Source: Alphaproteobacteria bacterium
GTDB lineage: Bacteria > Pseudomonadota > Alphaproteobacteria > CACIAM-22H2
NCBI GenBank assembly: GCA_016869915.1
Contig: VGDA01000135.1
Coordinates: forward strand, 1-8,469
Direction: 5' to 3'
Length of the DNA stretch: 8,469 bases
Below, one piece after another: positions 1 to 4,872 of this stretch. The translations under genes were made by a program, and so were the position numbers. The notes beneath the pieces are model-generated. The model saw nothing but the letters and a program-made list of their open reading frames with translations. It did no database searches and had not been told where the DNA came from. Each line of letters begins with the position of its first letter. Within the stretch, counting starts at the first letter, position 1.

Positions 1-417
1 CCGCTCGTTCTCCGCCGCCAGCGCCGGCATCATCGCGTCGAGGAAGAGGCGCTTGCGCGCCTCGCCGGGCGCCGTATCGGCCAGCGCCGCCGGCAGGCGC
101 GCGGGCCCGGCATCGGGCGCGGCGCGCGGCGCGCCGACCGCCTCTGGTGGTGGCACGTCCTCGGCGGGCGGCGGGGCGGCGAGGACCTCGCCCGCGGGAA
201 GGGGCGCGGCGAGCAGGTCGTCGGGCGCGGAACGCGTGGCCGCGGGCATGGCGGCCGCGGCGATCGACCAGCCGAGCATCGCCTCGCCCGGCTCGTCGCG
301 CGCGTCGTCGCGCGCCACCGCCATGGCCAGGAGCGCGAGCCCGGCCACCGCCGCGCAGGCGGGCCACGCGCAGGGGGAGGACCCAGCGCGCGGCGCCGTG
401 CCGTGAGCGGCGGTCAT
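1..417 (-). CDS. Bax-like glucosaminidase-domain protein, N-terminal part (runs off left edge)
   Basis: The frame is open from an ATG at 417 to the left edge, giving 139 residues with no stop. Residues about 18-36 (PACAAVAGLALLAMAVA) form one hydrophobic segment that fits a signal anchor. Residues about 55-115 are an Ala/Pro-rich linker of low complexity. The last visible stretch, from about residue 118 (RKRLFLDAMMPALAAENER), resembles the first helix of the Bax / endo-beta-N-acetylglucosaminidase-like domain, which usually reads like K-x-x-F-[LI]-x-x-L-L-P-x-[VI]-x-x-x-N. In that family the domain acts on cell-wall or other glycans outside the cytoplasm; this role is inferred because no catalytic residues are in view. 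The gene starts 38 nt after the NifU-family stop, so cotranscription is likely. The ribosome site is weak. The rest of the gene is needed to confirm the family. Confidence 0.6.
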   Translation of the reverse strand, partial: MTAAHGTAPRAGSSPCAWPACAAVAGLALLAMAVARDDARDEPGEAMLGWSIAAAAMPAATRSAPDDLLAAPLPAGEVLAAPPPAEDVPPPEAVGAPRAAPDAGPARLPAALADTAPGEARKRLFLDAMMPALAAENER

Positions 418-455
418 CGCGCCGCCATCGGGAAGGGGCCTCGCCGGCCGCCGCG

Positions 456-1016
456 TCAGAGGACCGCGCGGACCTCGACGACCTCGGGGATGTAGTGGCG
501 CAGCATGTTCTCGATCCCCGACTTGAGCGTCGCGGTCGAGCTCGGGCAACCGGAGCAGGAGCCCTGCATGTGGAGGTAGACGACGCCTTCCTCGAAGGAG
601 TGGAAGACGATGTCGCCGCCATCCTGCGCGACCGCCGGGCGCACCCGCGTGTCGAGCAGCTCCTTGATCTGGACGACGATGTCGCTGTCCTCGTCCGTCG
701 CGGCCGCGGCACCCGGCGCGGGCTGGACGCCCTCGAGCATGATCGCCCTGCCGGCGGTGAAGTGCTCCATGATCGCGCCGAGCACGACGGGCTTCATGAC
801 GTGCCAGTCGTGGTCGCCGCCCTTCGTCACGGTGACGAAGTCGGAGCCGAAGAACACACCGGTCACGCCGCCGACGGCGAAGAGGGACTGCGCGAGCGGC
901 GAGCGCGTGGCGCTCTCGGGACTGGGGAAGTCCGCGGTGCCGGCGGCCATGACCACGCGGCCCGGGAGGAACTTGAGGGTCGCCGGGTTCGGGGTCGCTT
1001 CGGTCTGGATGAACAT
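456..1016 (-). CDS. NifU family protein (NFU1-like iron-sulfur cluster carrier)
   Basis: This 186-residue protein should carry and deliver iron-sulfur clusters to target enzymes in the cytoplasm. Residues 1-88 match the Nfu N-terminal domain, beginning with the typical MFIQTEATPNPATLKFLPG. Residues about 113-180 are the NifU-like C-terminal domain, with the cluster-binding pair C154-x-x-C157 inside GSCSGCPSS and the preceding AQDGGDI motif at 130-136. Both domains are complete and the length is normal for alphaproteobacterial and mitochondrial NFU1 proteins. I chose the ATG at 1016 because the family begins there and because AGGAAAGGA lies 8 nt upstream; a longer frame back to 1082 adds only non-homologous residues. 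The NFU1-type N-terminus differs from the degenerate A-type domain of E. coli NfuA, so I give no symbol. The gene follows the stress protein by 106 nt and may have its own promoter. Confidence 0.95.
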   Translation of the reverse strand: MFIQTEATPNPATLKFLPGRVVMAAGTADFPSPESATRSPLAQSLFAVGGVTGVFFGSDFVTVTKGGDHDWHVMKPVVLGAIMEHFTAGRAIMLEGVQPAPGAAAATDEDSDIVVQIKELLDTRVRPAVAQDGGDIVFHSFEEGVVYLHMQGSCSGCPSSTATLKSGIENMLRHYIPEVVEVRAVL

Positions 1017-1024
1017 CGGGCGCG

Positions 1025-1033
1025 TCCTTTCCT
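1025..1033 (-). promoter_or_regulatory. ribosome binding site of the NifU-family gene
   Basis: The minus strand reads AGGAAAGGA, ending 8 nt before the ATG at 1016. It supports the short start and argues against the upstream in-frame ATG at 1082. Confidence 0.7.
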
Positions 1034-1047
1034 GGCTTCGGGGCACG

Positions 1048-1078
1048 GTTAGATGGCGCGTCCGGCGGGGGCGGTCAA
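1048..1078 (-). promoter_or_regulatory. candidate sigma-70 promoter of the NifU-family gene
   Basis: On the minus strand TTGACC (1078-1073) is one base from the -35 consensus. A -10-like TCTAAC (1053-1048) follows after 19 nt; shifting the reading to CATCTA gives 17 nt but a poorer -10. The distance to the ATG at 1016 leaves room for a short leader with the ribosome site. This is a visual match only, and the spacing or the -10 is imperfect either way. Confidence 0.3.
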
Positions 1079-1080
1079 CC

Positions 1081-1099
1081 ATGACGCCGGCGCGGTCAT
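1081..1099. repeat. short inverted repeat upstream of the candidate NifU-gene promoter
   Basis: The arms ATGAC and GTCAT are perfect and flank a 9-nt GC-rich centre. The repeat lies 2 nt upstream of the candidate -35 box, between the stress-protein stop and the NifU-family start, where an operator could sit. The TGA...TCA spacing is 11 nt, not the 9 nt of the alphaproteobacterial RirA (iron-rhodo) box, so I cannot assign a regulator. Confidence 0.3.
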
Positions 1100-1122
1100 T
1101 CGCCGCGGCGTGGCCGCGCAGG

Positions 1123-1605
1123 TCAGGTGACGGCGTCGATCTCGGCGCTGGTCATCGAGCCCGGGACGATCGTCATGGGGACATGCAGCCTGCCGAGGAG
1201 CCGGCCCGAGAGCGCGGCGACCAGCGGGCCGGGCCCCTTCGGGCCGGCATCCGCGCCGAGCACGAGGACCGAGATCGTCGGCTCCTCCTCCAGCAGGCGC
1301 AGGAGCTCGCCCGCCGGGTCGCCCTCGCGCACGTAGAGGACCGGCACGTCCCCGGACATCTCGCGCACGTCCACGGCGAGCTCCTGCAGCCGGGTCTCGG
1401 CCTCGGCGCGGCGCTCCTCGCGCATGATCTCGCCGACGCCGAGCCATTCCGCCGTCGCGGGCTCGGTCACGTAGAGCATCGCCAGCCGCCCACCCGTGGC
1501 GCGCGCGCGCCGGCAGGCGAAGCGTAGCGCCACCTTCATCTCCGGGCTGGAATCGACCACGACGAGGAAGACGCGCTGGTGGTGGGCGCCGGTTTCGTCG
1601 CTCAT
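1123..1605 (-). CDS. universal stress protein (UspA family)
   Basis: This single-domain cytoplasmic protein has 160 residues, slightly longer than a typical 140-150-residue Usp. The fold is visible in order: strand 1 with its acidic residue (FLVVVDSSPE, 13-22), strand 2 (LAMLYVTEP, 41-49), strand 3 (VPVLYVREGDP, 87-97), strand 4 (SVLVLGAD, 112-119) and the final strand (VPMTIVPG, 142-149). The nucleotide-loop glycines G121-x2-G124-x9-G134 fit the family spacing, but residue 135 is Arg where ATP-binding members have Ser or Thr. ATP binding is therefore uncertain. The ATG at 1605 has a strong GGAGGCGGAG just upstream and begins 33 nt after the TIGR02186 stop. Usp proteins usually act in stress responses by binding nucleotides or partner proteins; a link to the TSUP permease operon is inferred from position only. 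Confidence 0.9.
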   Translation of the reverse strand: MSDETGAHHQRVFLVVVDSSPEMKVALRFACRRARATGGRLAMLYVTEPATAEWLGVGEIMREERRAEAETRLQELAVDVREMSGDVPVLYVREGDPAGELLRLLEEEPTISVLVLGADAGPKGPGPLVAALSGRLLGRLHVPMTIVPGSMTSAEIDAVT

Positions 1606-1606
1606 G

Positions 1607-1616
1607 CTCCGCCTCC
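1607..1616 (-). promoter_or_regulatory. ribosome binding site of the universal stress protein gene
   Basis: GGAGGCGGAG ends one base before the ATG, and its upstream GGAGG core is spaced 6 nt from the start. It fixes the start at 1605. Confidence 0.65.
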
Positions 1617-1638
1617 ATCGGCTCGGCCTGACATGGCC

Positions 1639-2385
1639 TCAGTTCCGCCTGAACGCCGCGCTCGCGGCCCAGCCCGCGGCCAGCGCGATCATCACCGCCG
1701 CGAGGCCGTGCAGCGCCGCGTGGCGATGCGCGAAGTCGTAGACGCGCGCGCCGATGCCCGTCTTCTTGACGCGCATCGGCGCGGTCTGGGCGCCGATCTC
1801 CCGGCCATCCTTCACCAGGAAGACCTCGACGTTGTAGATGCCGGTCGGCACGTTCGGCGGGAAGCTGATCGTCGTGCGGAACAGCTTTGGCCCCATGAAC
1901 GAGACCTGCGCGGGCGCGTCGTCCCACAGCCCCTCGCGCAGCTTGGCGCGCACCAGCCCGTCGCGGAACGCCGCCAGCCGCTCGGGAGGGGTGCCCTCGG
2001 GGGCGCGCGCGTTCACCGCGCCGACGCCGATCTGGTGGCGCTGGCGCATGCCCGGCGTGCCGACCTGGTCGAGCGGCCGCGAGCTCGCGACGCGGTAGAA
2101 GGACGGCACGCCCTCGAAGCGCAGCGAGTCGGTGTTGATCCAGATGCCGAGCACGCGGCTCTTGCGCCGCACCGTCGCCGGGCCGGCGGGCCCGCGCACG
2201 ACGACGACGACGTCGCCCTCGCCATCGGTGGCGCCGAAGAGCAGCAGCTCGGTGCCGGCGAAGCCGGTGGTGATCGATATCTCGTGGGAGGACAGGTCGG
2301 CGACCAGCGGCTGCGCCGCCGCGTCGCGCGCGCAGGCGAGCACGGCGACGAGGAGCAGCGCGGCGATGCGCGCGAGTGCCGTCAA
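1639..2385 (-). CDS. TIGR02186 / Alph_Pro_TM family protein, exported and membrane-anchored, function unknown
   Basis: The protein has 248 residues if it starts at the TTG at 2385. Residues about 6-25 are a signal peptide (ARIAALLLVAVLAC, then ARDAAA before Q25). About 195 residues of predicted beta-rich periplasmic domain follow, then one C-terminal membrane helix at about 223-242 and a short RRN tail that should face the cytoplasm. Family hallmarks I recognise are VRGP (63-66), GIWIN (80-84), FYRVASSRPL (97-106) and LFRTTISFPPNVPTGIY (168-184). The family is known as an alphaproteobacterial protein that commonly sits next to TauE/SafE permeases; its function is not established. Here its start overlaps the permease stop by 3 nt, which suggests translational coupling and a shared job. 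A lipobox reading (VLAC at 15-18) is possible but weak because Leu sits at -2. Confidence 0.88.
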   Translation of the reverse strand: MTALARIAALLLVAVLACARDAAAQPLVADLSSHEISITTGFAGTELLLFGATDGEGDVVVVVRGPAGPATVRRKSRVLGIWINTDSLRFEGVPSFYRVASSRPLDQVGTPGMRQRHQIGVGAVNARAPEGTPPERLAAFRDGLVRAKLREGLWDDAPAQVSFMGPKLFRTTISFPPNVPTGIYNVEVFLVKDGREIGAQTAPMRVKKTGIGARVYDFAHRHAALHGLAAVMIALAAGWAASAAFRRN

Positions 2386-3305
2386 TGCGCCCTCCCGCCG
2401 CCGAGCGAGAAGGCGTCCTGCGGCGTCGCGACGAGGTCGAAGGCGAGCTTCAGCGCGACGCCCAGCACCATCAGGGCCAGCAGGCCGCGCAGCTGCTCGC
2501 CGCGCAGCTTCTGGCCGAGCCGCGCGCCGAACTGCGCGCCGACCACGCCGCCGACGAGCAGCAGCACCGCCAGCACGATGTCGACGGTCTGGTTCTGCCA
2601 GGCCTGGAGGAAGGTCACGTTGGCGGTGACGAAGACGATCTGGAACAGCGAGGTGCCGACCACGACCGAGGTCGGCATGCCGAGCAGGTAGATCATCGCC
2701 GGCACCATGATGAAGCCGCCGCCCACGCCCATCAGCGCCGCGAGCAGGCCGACGAAGGCGCCGACCGCGAAGGGCAGCAGCGCGGAGATGTAGAGCTTCG
2801 ACTTCGGGAAGCGCATCTTCAGCGGCAGCCCGTGCAGCCAGGTGTGCTGGTGGAGCTTGCCGCGCCGTGCCGTGCCGGTGAGGCGCTGGCGGCGCATCGC
2901 GCGGACCGATTCGGCGAGCATCAGGCCGCCGATCGCGCCGAGGATGACGACATAGGCGAGCGCGATGATCAGCTCGACCTGGCCCGCCTTGCGCAGCAGC
3001 GCGAAGACCTGCACGCCGATCGTCGAGCCGAAGATGCCGCCGGCGAGCAGCACGAAGCCCATGCGGAAGTCGACGTTGTTGCGCCGCCAGTGCGCGAGCG
3101 CGCCGGAGACCGAGGCGCCGACGATCTGCGCCGCCTCGGAGCCGACCGCGATCGCGGGCGGCACGCCGATGAAGATCAGGAGCGGCGTCATCAGGAACCC
3201 GCCGCCCACGCCGAAGAGGCCGGAGAGCAGGCCGACGCCGCCGCCGAGCCCCAGCAGCAGCAGCCAGTTCACCGACAGCTCGGCCACGGGCAGGTAGATC
3301 TGCAT
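2382..3305 (-). CDS. sulfite exporter TauE/SafE (TSUP) family permease
   Basis: This 307-residue inner-membrane protein has the duplicated TSUP layout: two hydrophobic halves of about four helices each, separated by a charged loop (about 134-170). Each half opens with the family signature, SGLFGVGGGFLMTPLL at 28-43 and AALMGVGGGFIMVPAM at 189-204. QIVGASVSGALAHWRRNNVDF (split at 60-80) and GTSLFQIVF (217-225) are also typical. The family moves small anions such as sulfite, sulfoacetate or other organosulfur and carboxylate compounds; the substrate here is not readable from sequence. I chose the ATG at 3305 because family members begin MxIYLPxAExSVN; extending to 3386 adds unrelated residues. 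The ribosome site is weak (GGAAC). The stop overlaps the TIGR02186 start. It probably leads an operon with that gene and the universal stress gene. Confidence 0.93.
   Translation of the reverse strand: MQIYLPVAELSVNWLLLLGLGGGVGLLSGLFGVGGGFLMTPLLIFIGVPPAIAVGSEAAQIVGASVSGALAHWRRNNVDFRMGFVLLAGGIFGSTIGVQVFALLRKAGQVELIIALAYVVILGAIGGLMLAESVRAMRRQRLTGTARRGKLHQHTWLHGLPLKMRFPKSKLYISALLPFAVGAFVGLLAALMGVGGGFIMVPAMIYLLGMPTSVVVGTSLFQIVFVTANVTFLQAWQNQTVDIVLAVLLLVGGVVGAQFGARLGQKLRGEQLRGLLALMVLGVALKLAFDLVATPQDAFSLGGGRAH
2390..2396 (-). promoter_or_regulatory. ribosome binding site that supports the TTG start of the TIGR02186 gene
   Basis: GGGAGGG lies 4 nt before TTG at 2385, inside the last codons of the TSUP gene. 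No ATG or GTG nearby would keep a full signal peptide: the next GTG removes most of the hydrophobic core. The position of this site is the main reason to choose TTG. Confidence 0.65.
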
Positions 3306-3357
3306 GTTCCAGGCGATCCGTTCGCGCGGGCCGACGAGGATGCCCGCATGGGACGGA

Positions 3358-3386
3358 AACTTGCGCCGCGCGGGCAGTGCTGGCAA
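3358..3386 (-). promoter_or_regulatory. weak candidate promoter of the TSUP operon
   Basis: In the 133-nt gap upstream of the permease, TTGCCA (3386-3381) is one base from the -35 consensus. It is followed 17 nt later by CAAGTT (3363-3358), which matches the -10 poorly. This is the best candidate I see in the gap, and it may be chance. Confidence 0.18.
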
Positions 3387-3438
3387 GCACGGCGCGCCGC
3401 GCCAGGCTCAGGCCGCGCGCCAGGATCGCGCGCGCGTG

Positions 3439-4317
3439 CTACGCCGCGCCATCCCGGCTCGCTCGCGACACCGCCGCCTCGCGATGGGCGATGTAGAGGG
3501 TCGAGGCGAAGATCACCGCGGCGCCGATCCAGACCCAGCGATCCGGCACCTCGCCGAAGACCAGGAAGGCGAGCACGGCGACGACCGGCAGGCGCAGGAA
3601 CTCGAACGGCATCAGCGCGCTGGCGTCGGCCAGCCTGCAGGCGCGCAGGAAGGTGATCCAGCCGAGGGTGCCGAGCACGCCGTTGGCGATCATCATCGCC
3701 GCGGCGAAGCCGGTCGGCGCCTCCCACGCGGCCAGCGCCGGCGGCACCGACAGCAGCGTCGAGAACAGCGACTGGTAGAGGATCAGCGTCATCGCCTGCT
3801 CGCGCGCCACGAAGCGCTTGAACAGCAGCGTGATGGCCGCGCCCAGCATCGCCGATAGCAGCACCATCAGGGCCCCGAGCTCGAGCGGGATGATCCCGGG
3901 CCTCAGGATCACGAGGACGCCGGCGAAGCCCGCGGCGACCGCGCTCCAGCGCCGCGCGCGCACGGTCTCGCCCAGGAACAGCGCGGCCCCGGCGGTCGCG
4001 AAGAGCGGCATCGCGAAGGCGAGCGCCGCGGATTCGTTGAGCGGCAGCACCGCGATGCCGTAGTAGCCGCTGGCCATCGACGCGACATGGACGAGGCATG
4101 TCAGCGCGATCGGCATGGCGAAGCGGGTACGCGGCAGCGACCGCTCGGTCCACAGGATGATCGCCATGACCGACAGCAGGCCGAAGAGGTTGCGGAACAG
4201 CACCACGAGGAAGGCATGCGCGCCGTCGTCGGCCGCGAGCCGGATCGTGATGTTCTGGATGCCGGTGATCAGGACGGTCGCGAGCGCGTAGCCCGTCGCG
4301 ACGAGCGCGGGGTTCAT
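3439..4317 (-). CDS. EamA / DMT-superfamily transporter
   Basis: This 292-residue inner-membrane protein should have ten helices built from two EamA repeats. The repeats end in matching segments: ALFLGETVRARRWSAVAAG (112-130) leading to GVLVILRPG (133-141), and FLVFGEVPDRWVWIGAAVI (251-269) leading to ASTLYIAHRE (271-280). Helix 4 carries the common PLNESAALAFAMPLF stretch (92-106). DMT proteins of this class export or exchange amino acids, purines or other metabolites; the substrate is unknown. The ATG at 4317 begins the first hydrophobic helix; a longer frame to 4395 adds a polar, Pro/Arg-rich stretch that overlaps the upstream gene. The ribosome site is poor (CCAGG). It lies 49 nt after the small membrane-protein gene, and a hairpin sits in that gap. 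Confidence 0.92.
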   Translation of the reverse strand: MNPALVATGYALATVLITGIQNITIRLAADDGAHAFLVVLFRNLFGLLSVMAIILWTERSLPRTRFAMPIALTCLVHVASMASGYYGIAVLPLNESAALAFAMPLFATAGAALFLGETVRARRWSAVAAGFAGVLVILRPGIIPLELGALMVLLSAMLGAAITLLFKRFVAREQAMTLILYQSLFSTLLSVPPALAAWEAPTGFAAAMMIANGVLGTLGWITFLRACRLADASALMPFEFLRLPVVAVLAFLVFGEVPDRWVWIGAAVIFASTLYIAHREAAVSRASRDGAA

Positions 4318-4343
4318 CGGGCCTGGCAGCCCGCGGCCGGCGT

Positions 4344-4364
4344 CGCGCGAGGGAGGGTCGCGCG
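4344..4364 (-). terminator. possible hairpin after the small membrane-protein gene
   Basis: The RNA from the minus strand would form a perfect 7-bp GC-rich stem (CGCGCGA / TCGCGCG) around a 7-base loop, starting 2 nt after the stop codon at 4367-4369. No T-run follows, so it is not a classical intrinsic terminator. It could instead attenuate, stabilise the 3' end, or mean nothing in DNA this rich in CG. Confidence 0.25.
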
Positions 4365-4366
4365 GG

Positions 4367-4750
4367 CTATGACGGGGAAGCGCTCCGCCACGCATGCACG
4401 AGGGACATCGCGACCGCTACCATCACCAGCAGGCCCGAGAGGCCGAGGACCGGCCCGATGCGGGGCTCGGCGACGATGCCCGCGAACATCGCCCACAGCC
4501 CCGCCGACAGGACGGCGGCGCCCAGCGCGTGGAGCGCGTAGTGCAGCCTCGCCCAGGCCACGGAGACGTCCTGCAGCCAGAGGCGATGCGAGACCGCATG
4601 GACGAACGAGATCACGAAGCCGACCAGCAGGAATTGGGCATGGGTCAAGTGCTGCTCGTGGTTCCCCGACAATCCCATGTACTGCCCGAGCGCCATGCCG
4701 ACGAGCGCGAAGGCCAGCGAGGTCACGAGAAAAAGCCGATCGATGCGCAT
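4367..4750 (-). CDS. small histidine-rich four-helix membrane protein, function unknown
   Basis: This 127-residue protein has four predicted membrane helices at about 5-26, 38-56, 66-92 and 98-120. Histidines cluster near the first three helices: H31, H34, H37, H51, H55, H70 and H74, with another at 119. The stretch HLTHAQFLLVGFVISFVHAV (34-53) resembles the haem-ligand region of heme-copper oxidase subunit I (a His followed by a hydrophobic helix). Small proteins of this type are sometimes annotated as cytochrome-oxidase-like. The protein is far too short to be an oxidase subunit, so haem or metal binding is only an inference. The ATG at 4750 has a strong GGGAGGGGG about 7 nt upstream. It lies 122 nt after the ABC permease stop and ahead of the DMT gene. 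I do not recognise a characterised homologue. Confidence 0.8.
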   Translation of the reverse strand: MRIDRLFLVTSLAFALVGMALGQYMGLSGNHEQHLTHAQFLLVGFVISFVHAVSHRLWLQDVSVAWARLHYALHALGAAVLSAGLWAMFAGIVAEPRIGPVLGLSGLLVMVAVAMSLVHAWRSASPS

Positions 4751-4757
4751 CGCGGTT

Positions 4758-4766
4758 CCCCCTCCC
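4758..4766 (-). promoter_or_regulatory. ribosome binding site of the small histidine-rich membrane-protein gene
   Basis: GGGAGGGGG ends 7 nt before the ATG at 4750, making it one of the clearest ribosome sites in the window. It fixes the start. Confidence 0.65.
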
Positions 4767-4795
4767 GTCCGGCCCGGACATGCCCGCGGCCGCCA

Positions 4796-4808
4796 TCCCC
4801 TCAGGGGA
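4796..4808. repeat. short inverted repeat between the ABC permease and the small membrane-protein gene
   Basis: TCCCC and GGGGA arms flank a 3-base loop in the 122-nt gap. It could be the end of the ABC operon transcript or an operator for the next gene. No T-run follows on the minus strand, so I do not call it a terminator. Confidence 0.25.
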
Positions 4809-4872
4809 CACCAGCCCCGCCGGCGCGGCAATGGGCAAGTGCGGGGGCCTGGTGGCTGCGGGGTGGCGGGGG

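Noticed and set aside
147..1052. A plus-strand open frame opposite the Bax-like and NifU-family genes
   Set aside because: The product is Arg-rich and repetitive with no domain; it is explained by composition opposite two real minus-strand genes.
1082..1099. RirA-type iron box (TGA-N9-TCA) upstream of the NifU-family gene
   Set aside because: The spacing between TGA and TCA is 11 nt, not 9, so I keep it only as an unassigned inverted repeat.
1049..1927. A minus-strand open frame overlapping the universal stress gene in another frame
   Set aside because: Arg/Ala/Gly-rich, without family motifs, and it overlaps two genes with clear homology.
2331..2346. Lipoprotein signal (VLAC) in the TIGR02186 protein
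   Set aside because: Leu at the -2 position is unfavourable, and a better signal peptidase I site (AAA before Gln25) follows; the protein also has a C-terminal anchor.
3306..3438. A small gene or RNA in the gap between the DMT and TSUP genes
   Set aside because: No cloverleaf, no start with a good ribosome site, and no conserved peptide; only a weak promoter-like pair.
2376..3656. A long plus-strand open frame opposite the TSUP permease
   Set aside because: Low-complexity Ala/Arg/Asp/Gln/His-rich product with no recognisable fold; the minus-strand TSUP signatures are unmistakable.
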